A stretch of DNA of 64,000 nt from Cladobotryum mycophilum (taxonomy: Eukaryota > Ascomycota > Sordariomycetes > Hypocreales > Hypocreaceae), in NCBI GenBank assembly GCA_036429605.1, contig JAVFKD010000002.1, forward strand, positions 2,976,001-3,040,000. The letters are read 5' to 3'. A program made the position numbers and the translations under genes. Positions 32,751 through 44,361 of the stretch are shown piece after piece (positions within the stretch are counted from its first letter, which is position 1; each line of letters begins with the position of its first letter). The notes under the pieces are model-generated. The model saw only the letters and a list, made by a program, of their open reading frames with translations, was not told the DNA's origin and ran no database searches.

Positions 32751-33605
32751 ATGAGTAAGATGGATCTCAACTCCGCAGCACAGACAGCTCCTGAGGCCTC
32801 CTTTCCGCAGTTTAGTCGCCTCCCAATCGAATTACGCCAGCAAATTTGGGAGGCCGCGACTCCTGAACAGGATCTCCCGGCCGTATTCTTCTTCAGCTGG
32901 AGATGGTCCCCTTCATTCCGCAACAATATGGGCGGTGCGGACAGGCTTGTTCAACTCCCCATGCCGGCTACCATGTGGGTATGTCGTGAAGCCCGCAACA
33001 CCTTGATGAAGCAGTTTCAGAATAAGGGCTACGAGATTCAGTTCCGCGAGGAGACAAAAGGTCACATTCTCGTACGCCGCTATGAGCCGGGATACGACTA
33101 TCTCTATGTCACACCGCTCGCCTGGGACGAAGAGTTCTCGGCATTGTTCCCTATGATAGCGAGGTTGAGTTCAGTGGACCCTGTTCTTGGAGAAATGTGC
33201 GAGGCTGTTCAGGAACTGGCTCTACCGGCATCCATCGTGTACAATGATCTCGAGAGGTTGGGATCTATGCTAGGCGGGTTGAAGAACCTCAAGACAATCT
33301 ATGTCATGTGGAACGAGCTCCCTTCGTTTCGGTATGCACACGACAGGAGTGGCTTCGCGGCAATACAACCACGGTGGGAGCTGAAGGAGCTGGAGATGGA
33401 AAAGGATGTCGAGGTGCGCATGGCTATGGAGCGCGAGGAGGCAGAGGAGAATGGACAGGAGTTGATTGAGTGTGGGAACTTGGACAACTGGATGGACGAT
33501 CTTTACATGCAACTGTCGACGCTGGAACTCGAAGAGGGAACGTATGATGAGGAGACGGGTGAGATATCGATGAATTTTGTACCCGTTGAGGCGTATTTGG
33601 TCTAA
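32751..33605 (+). CDS. 2EXR domain protein
   Basis: Fungal-specific 2EXR-family protein of unknown molecular function. Single exon, 284 residues from the ATG at 32751. The defining N-terminal segment is FPQFSRLPIELRQQIWEAAT (about residues 19-38), an F-box-like Leu/Pro helix, followed by the second family block around WVCREARNTLMKQF. The middle has a leucine-rich alternation (LERLGSMLGGLKNLKTIYVM). The C-terminal third is very acidic and rich in Glu and Met. An upstream in-frame ATG at 32592 would add a hydrophobic Phe/Leu-rich segment that is encoded by promoter-like sequence, so the downstream start is preferred. It is divergent from the small coiled-coil gene. Confidence 0.85.
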   Translation: MSKMDLNSAAQTAPEASFPQFSRLPIELRQQIWEAATPEQDLPAVFFFSWRWSPSFRNNMGGADRLVQLPMPATMWVCREARNTLMKQFQNKGYEIQFREETKGHILVRRYEPGYDYLYVTPLAWDEEFSALFPMIARLSSVDPVLGEMCEAVQELALPASIVYNDLERLGSMLGGLKNLKTIYVMWNELPSFRYAHDRSGFAAIQPRWELKELEMEKDVEVRMAMEREEAEENGQELIECGNLDNWMDDLYMQLSTLELEEGTYDEETGEISMNFVPVEAYLV

Positions 33606-34621
33606 ATTGGGGGGAATGGGGATTTGAGGTTGCATATGTGGTAACTACCTAGTAGTAGGTAGTGATATTAGATAGAGTAACATTCAAATTTGAAGGCGTC
33701 GACAAGTTGGGATAATGCAACAGGTTAATATTGGGTATACGTTGAAAGACTCTTGACGGTGAATTTGGAACTCGTTCGGCCCGCTCCGGTGTCATCGACC
33801 TGTGTAGCAGATTGAGTCGAGGATGTGATTCACTCAACTCCTGAATCAATCTGACGCGTGGCGGTCTCAGGAAACTTGCTCATCCCATTTGGGTTGTGAG
33901 AATGTATTATGAGACAGAGAAACTGAGATTACAATCACGATGTTGGATTAGATGTAAGAAAAATAAATATGAAACATGATGAAAACTTGGAATAATACCG
34001 TAAAATATAAGAACCATAAAATAGTATCACTGATTTATTTAAAGCTACTATGATAATTGTAATTGAAGCTTATAAATACAGCTCTGAACATGAAATCTCA
34101 TGTGAGCAAGTTTTTCCAAGGGAGGCCGACAGTTGCGCCATTTTGGCAGGGGTCTTTGCTTAGGTAGGCTGGGTGTTTCTATTCTAAACCGGGGGGGCCT
34201 CGCTCTTGCGTGTGTCATCATCCCATACCTAAAATTGGAATCCTGAGCAAAAGGCGCAATTCCCGCTACAACTTACGGGCGGTGTTGGCAGTGAGGAGGA
34301 GCAAGTGCAGTGGTAGTAGTAGTAGTAGTAACTCTCTCATCCGTAATACTAAAAATTAATACGTGTTATCTTTACATTAATAATCCAATCCATAAGGGTG
34401 TCTGGTTCCATCGGCATAAAGGCGACGCCATATCTCCCTCTTCCCAAAACACATCTGTCACTCCTCTCGTATCAACTGCTATAATTACATACTAGAAAGG
34501 CTGCTAAAATCAACAAACCGCCAAACTCAACCCCCCACCCGCAATTAATTTCTTCAACCACAACAACAAAAAAACACAAAAACAACAGCAACAGCAGCAG
34601 TTCAACCCAAACATTGTCAAA
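33606..34621. other. 2EXR 3' region and ATX1 promoter
   Basis: About 1 kb, A/T-rich in its middle (33.90-34.10 kb), with a GTA repeat at 34313-34330 and a CAACAA tract directly before the ATX1 ATG. No gene seen. Confidence 0.5.
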
Positions 34622-34955
34622 ATGACCCACACCTACGAGTTCAACGTCACCATGAGCTGCGGTGGTTGCTCCGGCGCCGTTAACCGCGCCCTCGGAAAGC
34701 TCGAAGGTTTGTCTCGACGTCCCCCCTTCTCCAGTCCGACCCTGTAGGCAGCAACAAGAAGTAGCTAACATGCCCCGCGCAATCCCTATAGGCATCGAGA
34801 GCTACGAGGTCTCCCTCGATACCCAGACCGCCAAGGTCGTCACTGACCTCCCCTACGAGACTGTCCTCGAGAAGATTGCCAAGACGGGCAAGAAGATCAA
34901 CTCCGCGACCGCCGATGGCATTGAGAAGTCTGTTGCTGTGCCCGCTGCTGCTTAA
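34622..34955 (+). CDS. ATX1: Cytosolic copper metallochaperone ATX1
   Basis: HMA-domain copper chaperone that passes Cu(I) to the secretory-pathway P-type ATPase (Ccc2 type). Exons 34622-34706 and 34792-34955, with an 85-nt intron in phase 1, give 82 residues. The metal site is MSCGGCSGAV with cysteines at 13 and 16 (CxxC). The lysine-rich loop near the end (KIAKTGKKINSA) is the partner-docking face known in yeast Atx1. The last residues (VAVPAAA) are a small fungal-type extension. Both cysteines are intact. A CAACAA-rich leader precedes the start. Confidence 0.96.
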
Positions 34956-37824
34956 ATAAATGTCTTGTTGCATCCTGCAGCCCTGGACTGGAGTGGGGTA
35001 AAGTGAAACGGGGAAGAGAGACAGACAGACAGAAAGAAAGAAGGAAGGAAACGAGTCTGATGACAAAGGGCGTCGCGGAATCATATGGGGGGTTTTTTTT
35101 CTTTTTTCTTCATCTTGGGCTTGGGAACAGAGCGAATTTGTTTCTGATGAGGTTATGACATATTGCTTTGAGCAAAGAATTGGACTCGATGCGTTGTGAT
35201 CGGTCCCTGGCGTCTATTTATCTGATTACAACGTAAGCAGTGAAACCAGAGGCCGTCGTCCATGTCACCTATCCTGTGCAAGCAGATATCATCTGTATCC
35301 TGTATTGTAGACACGGCCGTGGGTAACCGCTGCATCCACATTGGTAGTCAACATCATGTCGCAGTACAGAATCGATGGCACAGTGGTAATCGGAGTCGTG
35401 CCGTCTGTTAAATGTGTGTTTGTAGGTATGTTTTCTGAAAGCTGTAGGTCTGGCTACGGAATTCAAGCCACAAACAAAGGGTTCTCGACTCGCGTCTAGA
35501 ATCGTGACGTCCCCCAAGACATTTTTGCTGTAAGCAAGACTCGTGGAGCTTGAGTTCGTAGTGCTCCCCTTGTCCGGATGAGAAGAATCTCGTACATAAT
35601 ACGCATTACTATCTAGGTGTCTAGTACTAGTATCCGTCTTTTGACTGCAGGTCGAGGCATACTATCGCTGCGTTGGGGTGGGGCATATTTCTCGTTTTGA
35701 CTCCTTGCATTGACCGCCATAACATGAGCCCCGAGTCATAAGATACCCATTCGTATGGAGTGCGGCTATCTATGCTGACGCTTGATTGATCGCTTAGGAA
35801 ACAGACAGGACCCCTAAGCGTTATCTATGTCCCGCGTCGATTATGGAGCAAAGCATATCTTCTCTTCCCCGCATTCCCCGGCAAATAGAAGAATGCAAGT
35901 CCATGTCTCTCCGTCGAGCCGGATGCCTAGGGCGTCAGAAGGGCTAGAAGCTGTTGTCCCTACCGGTACTCCTCATTCACCTCTGGGATCAAACCTTAGG
36001 TTGGTATTATTTCCGGACCTATAGGGTAGCGAGGAACTTGGGAGCTTGGGGGGACTAAAAAGCCACTGCGTCCAACATGCACCCCGGATTACGCGGTAGG
36101 CTATTTTAGTGAAGCTACTAGCAGTGGTAGGACCTAGAGGGAGTGAGGGATCAATATTGGAGGAAGCGGGAGCGCAAATGCAAAAGTCATCCGTTCGAGC
36201 GAAAGCGATGATCAGTGCCCAGAGATCCATCCGGGGAAATGGGGGAGGTCCAGATGTGTACTAGACGTAATGTAATGGCTTTGGGGGGGGCGGCCTGTGG
36301 AACCTGGATGCAGAGGAGCCAGACCAACAGAACAAGATGATGGGACACGGTGAAAAGGATTGGATTTCCATGTACAAGTATTTGACGGGTTTGGATGAGA
36401 TCTAGACACACGCCCTGGGTGCCTAGACTTGAGTCCCATCGTTGACCAGAGATGAAGAGAAATGAAATTGTTCTTCTTCGCACCTACAGTTGCATTGGAA
36501 ACCGATACCTTCAGGCTAATGCGGATGGTTCCGTAGCGCTGTCTTGGACTAACAATTTGGGGTAAAATCTTAGGTTCTCGGTGACCAGGAACTTAGCTTC
36601 ATCAGTCTTGTTTGTCTCCACAGTGATAGCGTTAGCAAAAACAAGGAACTTCTTTTATTCAACTTTTCCAACCGTTGCAAATTGTTTAGAAGCCGTGTTA
36701 TGATACTTGGCTTTGATTATCGTGCATGCAAATTAAAAGATTCTGCACATCATATTGGGCTCTGCGGAAGTAAATGAGTCATTAGTAATCTTGAAAAATT
36801 TCTTCACTCCGCATGACTGTTTGCGCCTTCCGTTCCACTCAATGCTCAACATATCCATCATTCAGGGTTCAGTCTCTCTCTCTCTCCTTCCCTCCCTCAT
36901 GGATCCAGTCTCGCCCAACGCATCTCTATGGAGCTCGGCAATAAACCCCCTCCCTCTTCCCCTCTTCTCCATCCTCACCCGTGTCCTCGTCTTGGATGAT
37001 TGACCTTCTCCCGTGTCCCGGGGTCGAGCTCTTGAGACTACCTATACCTACCCAAGCCATAGACTTACATCGTGATTCCGTTTTGCCTAGCGTCACGCCT
37101 CCGACGTACCCGCATCATCACAAACTACTAGGTAATACCACTTTACGCTTCTTGTATTGCATCCTCTGTTGCCTCTCGCAGCGGCTTAGTGAGTTGCCAA
37201 TTGGAACTTATTTCCGCCTCCCCAACGCTGACCAAACGGTATTAGGTGGAGTGGAGATGGCTCGTCCTTGGCAGGTAGGACAGATTTGCACCCAAAGGAC
37301 GAGTGGAAGATGTGGGCATGGGCCACGTTGAGCGGCGGGATCCTTACCATACCATCTCATCGCATGACATGACGTGGGGATGGAACTATGTACCCCTCCT
37401 ACACCCACTCACCGAACCAAGGCGACCAAGAAGTTCCCAGTGGGCCGACTTGATGAAGCTCGCACCACTGATGGAGTTTGATTAGGTTCTACCTTGTCCA
37501 AGCCCCGGGTATCCTCAATAGATCCGAATCAGCTTCTGCCCCTCTTCGATCCTGGTCTCCGATGTCACCACCATTGACAACTCGGGTTACTCTGTGCGGA
37601 AAGACCTCTTTGGACAGTTGCTATGTTGCGTGTAAGTGGCTTCCTCTTATCTATAAAAGCATCTGCTCATCACCTTGTTGTCAAACCTTTCTCTCTAGGC
37701 TCTTTTCTACAAGAATCCAATCATCTCTTACTCACAAACTGTAGGACTTGGTCATCCCGCCAATCAATTTCAAAACCCAAAACTTCTTACAACACCAACC
37801 CCATAACAACCCACTTCCTCCAAA
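34956..37824. promoter_or_regulatory. Gene-free stretch and ADH promoter
   Basis: 2.87 kb between two plus-strand genes. No frame in it is gene-like. The right end is a typical strong fungal promoter: a TATAAAAG box at 37652-37659, then a C/T-rich tract and CAA-type transcription start context before the ADH ATG. A GTAAGT at 37632 and a pyrimidine-rich TAG at 37697-37699 could be a leader intron instead. The far left holds the ATX1 3' untranslated region. Confidence 0.5.
37652..37659 (+). promoter_or_regulatory. TATA box of the alcohol dehydrogenase gene
   Basis: TATAAAAG 166 nt before the ATG, followed by a pyrimidine-rich tract. This arrangement is typical of highly expressed glycolytic/fermentative fungal genes. 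Confidence 0.55.
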
Positions 37825-38991
37825 ATGGGCAGCATCGAGATCCCAACTGAACAATGGGCGCAGGTCGTCGAGAAGACTGGTGGTCGTATGTCTCCCCTCA
37901 AAGCCCCCTTTTACGATGCCTCCTTTATACCCTTTTTGAACTTTCCCCCACAACTTAAAAAGTCTAATACTAACACTACTCTCCATCTAGCCGTCGTCTA
38001 CAAGAGGATCCCCGTCCAGAAGCCCGGTCCTGATGAGGTCCTCATCAATGTCAAGTACTCTGGTGTCTGCCACTCTGACCTTCACGCCATGCTAGGCGAC
38101 TGGCCTGTCCCCACCAAGCTTCCTTTGGTCGGTGGCCACGAGGGTGCTGGTATCGTCGTTGCTCGCGGTGAGCTTGTCAAGGACATCGAGCTCGGTGACC
38201 ACGCTGGTATCAAGTGGATCAACGGCTCGTGTCTCAACTGTGGTTACTGCCAGCTTAGCGATGAGCCTCTTTGCAGCCAGGCCCTCTACTCTGGTTACAC
38301 TGTTGACGGCTCCTTCCAAGAGTATGCCATTGCCAAAGCTGCCCACGTTGCTCGCATCCCCAAGGAGTGCGACCTTGAGGCCGTCTCACCTATTCTCTGC
38401 GCCGGTATCACTGTCTACAGGGGCTTGAAGGAATCAAACACTCGCGCCGGTCAGTACGTCGCCATCGTCGGTGCTGGTGGTGGCCTTGGTAGCATTGCCC
38501 TCCAGTACGCCAAGGCCATGGGTCTGCACGCCATTGCCATTGACACCGGTGACGAGAAGCGCGAGCTGTGCCTCAACCTCGGCGCGACTGCCTTTGTTGA
38601 CTTCATGTCCTCCAAGGATCTCATCGCCGAGGTCAAGGCTGCTACCCCTGATGGACTTGGACCTCAGGCCACCCTTCTAGTTGCCGTCACCGAGAAGCCC
38701 TTCCAGCAGGCTACCCAGTACATTCGCCCCCACGGCACCGTCGTCTGCATTGGATTGCCCCCCAATGCCAACATTACCGCCCCCGTCTTTGACACTGTTT
38801 TCCGAATGATCACCATCAAGGGCAGCTACGTTGGCAACCGTGCTGACACTTCTGAGGCTCTGGAGTTCTACCGAAGAGGTCTCATCAAGGTTCCCTACAA
38901 GACTGTCGGCCTGAGCGAACTCCAGGGCGTCTACAAGTTGATGCACGAGGGCAAGATTGCCGGTCGCTATGTCGTTGACACCAGCAAATAA
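37825..38991 (+). CDS. Zinc alcohol dehydrogenase, fungal ADH1 type
   Basis: NAD-dependent, zinc-containing medium-chain alcohol dehydrogenase interconverting ethanol and acetaldehyde in the cytosol. Exon 1 is 37825-37885 and exon 2 is 37991-38991, with a 105-nt intron; 353 residues. The catalytic zinc ligand Cys47 lies in YSGVCHSDLHAMLGDWP, with His70-Glu71 in GGHEGAG. The structural zinc cysteines are 101, 104, 107 and 115 (CLNCGYCQLSDEPLC). The coenzyme loop GAGGGLGSIALQYAKAMG and the following acidic Asp in AIDTGDEKR support NAD use. Codon use is strongly C-ending, as for highly expressed genes, and a clear TATA box precedes it. All catalytic residues are present. Confidence 0.96.
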   Translation: MGSIEIPTEQWAQVVEKTGGRMSPLKAPFYDASFIPFLNFPPQLKKSNTNTTLHLAVVYKRIPVQKPGPDEVLINVKYSGVCHSDLHAMLGDWPVPTKLPLVGGHEGAGIVVARGELVKDIELGDHAGIKWINGSCLNCGYCQLSDEPLCSQALYSGYTVDGSFQEYAIAKAAHVARIPKECDLEAVSPILCAGITVYRGLKESNTRAGQYVAIVGAGGGLGSIALQYAKAMGLHAIAIDTGDEKRELCLNLGATAFVDFMSSKDLIAEVKAATPDGLGPQATLLVAVTEKPFQQATQYIRPHGTVVCIGLPPNANITAPVFDTVFRMITIKGSYVGNRADTSEALEFYRRGLIKVPYKTVGLSELQGVYKLMHEGKIAGRYVVDTSK

Positions 38992-39603
38992 ATGAGAGAA
39001 ATATAGTAGGTAACGGGAAGAACATGAATTGTCTATGAGGGTATGGTATTGGGTATGGAATTTTCTGGCGTGCGGGTAAGGGGTTGAGGAATCCGTCTTT
39101 GCATTCTGGACAATGCATGATGAAACGGGACTTATACGATTAGGGCTGCATTATGGTGGCTTCTAGCTGGCGGCATACATTTTGAATGAAAAAAATTCAC
39201 ATGATCTACTACTTGAGTTTCTTAAAGTCTTTACCATTGTGATGCCATCCTAGACCAATGAAGTTCTGTTCTTGATTTTTGTGGCTGTGTTCGTGCGAGT
39301 GGTGGAAAGAAATTCCAAGTTGGATTCACCATGATCATAAAAGTTTGACAGGTTTATCATGCACGGCTTGCAAATATATTGTCTTCTTCATCTGCCATCA
39401 TCTCTAGTTGTAATTGTTTTTCAAGATTCATAAAATATCGTCTACTCTTCGCCTTCACATGCTTTCTCCGATGCACCGGGAATTGGCAAGATGGGACCGC
39501 TCGCCTGGGGTGTGGTACACATAAGTATATATTTGAAATGAGTTGTTGCGCAACGCTCTCTACGCCGTGAGATTTTATCGGGTCCTGTCCAGTGCAACAC
39601 CGC
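38992..39603. terminator. Convergent 3' region, ADH(+)/ARP3(-)
   Basis: Holds the 3' untranslated regions of both genes. AT-rich patches near 39180 and 39370 are likely polyadenylation regions. The ARP3 frame when read through its last intron stays open to 39357, but the family's C-terminus shows the real stop at 39604-39606. Confidence 0.45.
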
Positions 39604-41249
39604 TTAAGAGCCACCAGGTCCACCGAGGAGGGCAAATCTCCGCACGATGCTTGGTCCATATTCCTGATACTATACCCAATATTAGTCACGAATATATGAG
39701 GGAACTTGTCATGTCTATCACATACCTCTGCCTTGGTGTGGCAATAGGATCGGAATTCAGGGGTCTGGCCGAGCAGACTGCCACCGAACCAAGGGCCGTG
39801 TCGTTGTCTCTTGTGGGTAATAACCTGAACGTCAACGCCACCGCTTCGTGCTCCACCGCTGCGCTGCTCACTAGCCTGGATTCTGGCATCTACCAAGAGC
39901 TTAATATCTCGCTGTAATCGTCGTCCAAAGTCCTTGTAGAGTGTGCTTCCTCCAGAGAGAACAATGTTCTTGTACAGACCACGTCGAACATCGATGGGAG
40001 ACTGCTGAATAACGCCGTCTACAACAACAGGCAATGGTGTTAAAAAGTCGGAGGTGTAGATTTCAGGATTGAAAAAGATTTCCGGGGCCAAGAAACGCTC
40101 GTATCCAACATCGACGGTGACCTGGCGGCCATTGGGCTGTGTGACGACGTGCTTAGCGAAGCGGCTTCGGTCACGATCGTAGCGGGCAAACTCCTTGACG
40201 ATATCGGGGCTGACGTAGCAGTACTCCTCCTTGATTTCCTGTGCGGTCTTGAGAGACGAATCGGGCTCGCCACGGTCTCGGAGCAGCGACTGAACGAAAT
40301 AGGTAATGTCTCGTCCGGCAACTGGAATCGACTTGATCGAGGATCCAATGACGTATCCTTCAGCAACGGGAATAACGTGTGTAACACCGTCACCAGAATC
40401 GATGACAGTTCCGGTAAGGGATCGATCAGAAACCTTTGAGGATGTCCACGAGGCGGCCAGAGCGAGAACAGCCTGGACAGCAATGTACATGCCGGCACAG
40501 TTGAAAGATTCGAAGAAAATTTCGGCAGTGTTTTCTCGGTTCTCGGGCGGGTTCAGAGGCTGCACACGGATCAGTATAATGGCTACATATAATTGAATGA
40601 TTAGAGGGTGCTTACAGGCTCGGTAAGAAGGAAGTAGTGATCTTCGGGCTCGACTCTGAGGTACTTGAAGATTGAGTTTGACCAGAAGCGCTCCATGTGA
40701 TCCTGAGCTCGTGTTAGACAGTGCAGTTAGACACATAGCAGTATTATCCACCCACCCAGTTCTCAATCTGTCCGTGGCGGATGGGGTAATGAAGGCCGTA
40801 TCCCGGACCGCCAGCAGCGCTAATAGCTTCATCACCAATAAAGAAGTCCAAGTCCTCGGTACCTCGCTTCCCACTCAAGTGACCGCCGGCGCCGGCACCT
40901 CCGGTGAGGTATGATGGTTTGTTCGCAACGGCAGGGCGTCCCGAGCCCGAACCTCCGCTGCCACCGGCACCAGACTTTGTCGCAATGGCGGTAGGGAAGA
41001 CGAACGATGGGGAGTCATTTCCGGCGAATCCTTATGAGACGTTAGTGAACCGAGTTTGCGAGGAACACGTGAATAGAAGGTCGAGGAAATTCGTACCTAG
41101 CTTGGAGAAGCCGGTGCCGCTGAAGACCTACTGGTTAGCTTCGAGTCGTCCAATGATTAGGGATGAAGATGGCGGAAACGGGAGGAGGGGGTTGGGATTT
41201 GGGGATGGATGTACTTGTCCATGACAACGGCGGGAGTTTGGTTCGCCAT
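39604..41249 (-). CDS. ARP3: Actin-related protein 3 (Arp2/3 complex)
   Basis: Actin-fold subunit of the Arp2/3 nucleator of branched actin in the cortex and at endocytic sites. Six exons on the minus strand: 41215-41249, 41097-41119 (23 nt microexon), 40756-41030, 40616-40702, 39726-40559 and 39604-39669, all in phase, 439 residues. The start MANQTPAVVMDNGTGFSKLG is the actin phosphate-1 loop, followed by GFAGNDSPSFVFPTAIA. VIDSGDGVTHVIPVAEGYVI and IVLSGGSTLYKDFGRRLQRD are the phosphate-2 and adenosine regions. The family-typical end is HGPWFGGSLLGQTPEF, then CHTKAE, then YQEYGPSIVRRFALLGGPGGS after the last intron. A Gly/Ser-rich insertion (about residues 43-75) lies after the N-terminal strands, longer than in most Arp3 proteins I know. 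Confidence 0.96.
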
Positions 41250-42397
41250 GATTGAGGATGCGGCCGTCGACACACGCAGGGATCAATCAGTATGGCGGGT
41301 GTGAAGCTTCAGGTTGAGGAGGTTGAGAGCAATGGACGTGCGTTGCCCCCGAAGCTGTCGACTTGGACAACTGGAAGTACAAGTGGGGGGAGATGCGATA
41401 CGTACGTGCCTGAAGTGGTGAGTGAGCATGAGCTCTCCATATCCGACGAAGCCCCGCCACAGTTGTAGCTTTGGAGGTGGGGGCTGTGCACTTAACGGGG
41501 CGTCCATGTCGTGTGGCTGTAGACGTCATGTTAATTGGATACAACATACTCATTTATTATCTTCATGTGATACTTAAAACAATAGTAATTGCCAATGCTA
41601 TACATGTATATATGTTTTATAAATTCTTTTTCTTTTCTTTCTGGTCCGTAGAATATCTTCAGCGACACGCCTGGTAATACCTATTGGTCTTGATGTAGCT
41701 ACTTGTATATCGAAACTCTCCCCCAAAATGAATATTGGTGTAGGTTAGGTAATCATCACGATAAGCCTTGTCACTGACCATCTCATCCCTATATGAAGAA
41801 ACCACCTTAAACGCGGAAGGAGTTGTTGACGAGATATTGAACTGGGAGTCACAAGCAATTCAAAGCCGTTGCCCACCGCTTTTCATCAAACCCTCAAATG
41901 GCCTGACTCAAGCTTCTAGAACTTGCCTGCTCCTCCCATAGCTTCCACAGCGTCCACCACGGCCTTGACTTTTATTAATACTTACACCTGCCACGCAGCT
42001 GGCAGCCCCTGTGAATGCTTCTTCATCGTCTGTCGGCTAAGCCATTCAAACAGGCGACTGCGTTTCTCTCAATGGCAGAACCAGAGCGGTGAAGCTAAAC
42101 GGTCTCTCTCTTTTTTTAATCAAATGATATATCGTGTTTCTGTCAGGATAGAATTTCATCAATCCTCCTTCACCTTTGTTCCCTAACATTCTTCCTCTTC
42201 TCCTCCATCTCTAGGAACTGATCCCAACTCCTTCTGACTTCACTACACCCCCCGCCCCATCCCAACGCACCCGTCAGTTCTGATTTTATGAGAATCTTTT
42301 ATGCCTCACTGTCGCTTACGCAACCTCGGACCGTCATTTTACTGCATTCTTTGTATAATTTTTTTATGGATTTATTCTACTCAGCCCTGGCTGAAGC
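41250..42397. promoter_or_regulatory. Divergent promoter region, ARP3(-)/taspase-like(+)
   Basis: 1.15 kb shared upstream region with C/T-rich leader-like DNA before the taspase start. A short open frame at 41287-41553 (minus) lies in the ARP3 leader and shows no recognisable domain. No RNA gene seen. Confidence 0.45.
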
Positions 42398-44361
42398 ATG
42401 AGCCGCAGTTTCTGCCATGACCATGAGGTTTCCTCCATGATGACCAAGGAAAACTATGGCACCGACGGTGCACTCGACCGTGTCCTTCGCCTCGGTCACA
42501 AGCAAAAAAGCGTCCCAGCAATATTTATCCACGCTGGTGCCGGCTTTCATAGTCACCAAAATGAGCGAGTTCATCTCCAAGCCTGTGTTGCGTATGCCTG
42601 CCTACCTCCCATAGTCTCTCTGTCTCTCGGAGCTTCCTTGTCCTAACTGACCATCTGCTGCTTTTAGGGCTTGCGAAATGGGCATGAGATTCTTGAAAGC
42701 TGGCGCTACTGCGACCGAAGCGATCGAAGCCTCCTTACGTATTCTCGAAGATAAGGAAATCACAAACGCCGGCTATGGCTCCAATCTTGCCATTGACGGC
42801 ACCGTCGAGTGCGATGCCACAATTGTTGACCATCTCGGACGGAGTGGTGCCTGTGGAGCCGTTCCAAGTCAGTCAGCTCCGATATTCATTCTTCTTTACG
42901 AGATCGAATCGCTGACTGTTCCCCTGAATAGACATCCGAAACCCCATTTCCCTCGCAAAGCTCATCTTGGACACGAGTAATAAACCCCTGAGCCTTCGTC
43001 GAGTTCCGCCAAACGCCCTAGTTGGCGATGGTGCGAGGATTTTTGCTGAAGAGCACGGTATGACTACTTTTGCCAACGAATTTCTCGTTTCGAAAAACTC
43101 CAGAGACCGTTTCTTGAGATGGCAAGAGGATCTGAAGCGCGCCGAGGTCAAGACAAAAGATGCCAAAGCCAGCTCAGCCCCAGCTCAGATCAACCTGGCA
43201 TGTGCCCCCTGCCAGTATGATACTACATTGCCGACAGATACCCATCGGAAATTTCCCCGTGACCATACAGCTGCAATTATGGCCGGTACGTGGAATGAAG
43301 GACAGCCAGACTCTCCCTATACTGGCACACCAAGCCCAGATGTTTTCAATTCATCTGAGCCCCCAATGTTTGCCAGTCCCTCTCGCACTGTGAGCTCTAC
43401 CTCTGCGCATCTGACCAGACCCCCCATTCGCCCGGCACCCGGGCATTTTGCCCCTGTTACCCTTCTGTCGCCAACAGGAGAAACGAGCCGCAGTTTCTCG
43501 GCTTCTCGGCTGAAATTTGCTGCAAAAAAGTCAACACAGTCAATCCGAGGCACTGGAATGAGTGCTGATGCAGCCAAAGATGAAGGGAAGGCAGTCACGA
43601 GACAGGAGACACATGTGGAGGAGTCAAAGCACCCCCAGACCGAGGTAGGGGACAGCTTGAACGACAAAGATGGCGATCATGACAGTGCCGCCGAGAATAC
43701 TCGCGGACTTAAGCGCCCGCTTAACACATCTAATGAAAATGAGATTTCGGATTCACAAACCGCAAAGCGGCCCTTTCAGTCGTTAGGTGATAGAGAGGAT
43801 TCGGTCACTGACACTATTGGTGCCATTGCGATTGACGACAAGGGTCATATTGCAGCTGGATCTTCATCCGGGGGCATTGGAATGAAGCATCGCGGCAGAC
43901 TGGGACCCGCCGCCCTTGTTGGTATTGGCACTGCCGTTGTCCCTTGCGCTGAGGATGATGAGGACGGTGTCACGGTTGCTGCCGTCACCAGCGGTACAGG
44001 AGAACACATGGCTACCACAATGGCATCTCAGAGATGTGCGGAGCGCATCTATCGCAGCACGCGACGCGGCCCTGCAGGCACTGATATTCATGACGATGAT
44101 GAGGATGCCATTATGGAGTCCTTTATTGCTGATGACTTTATGGATCATCCCGGCGTCAAGAATTGCCACTCAGCTGGAGCCATCGGGATCATGACTGTCA
44201 AAAAGGGCCGTAATGGATACTACCTATATTTTGCGCACAATACTGATTCATTTGCGTTGGCATCCATGGGTGGTCTGGAGAAGGAGCCTCGTTGTGTCAT
44301 GTCTCGACTTCCAGAGGGTGCTAAAATCGCCAAAGGCGGCCGCAAAGTTCGGATAGAATAA
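42398..44361 (+). CDS. Taspase-like threonine peptidase (asparaginase-2 family)
   Basis: N-terminal-nucleophile hydrolase related to taspase 1 and L-asparaginase type 2, made as a proenzyme that cuts itself in front of a threonine. Exons 42398-42591, 42668-42867 and 42932-44361 are in phase, 607 residues. The alpha part has the typical IFIHAGAGFHSHQNERVHLQ and EITNAGYGSNLAIDG GTVECDA-type blocks. The predicted nucleophile is Thr426 in the SVTDTIGAIAIDDKGHIAAG segment, followed by the SSGGIGMKHRGRLGPAALVG substrate loop. Between the two halves lies a Ser/Pro/Thr-rich, low-complexity stretch (about residues 200-420), far longer than in human taspase 1 (420 residues in total). All family-defining residues I can check are present; the substrate is unknown. 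Confidence 0.92.

Noticed and set aside
39357..39603. ARP3 C-terminal extension if the last intron were retained
   Set aside because: The actin-family C-terminus is restored exactly by splicing 39670-39725; the extension is UTR-like.
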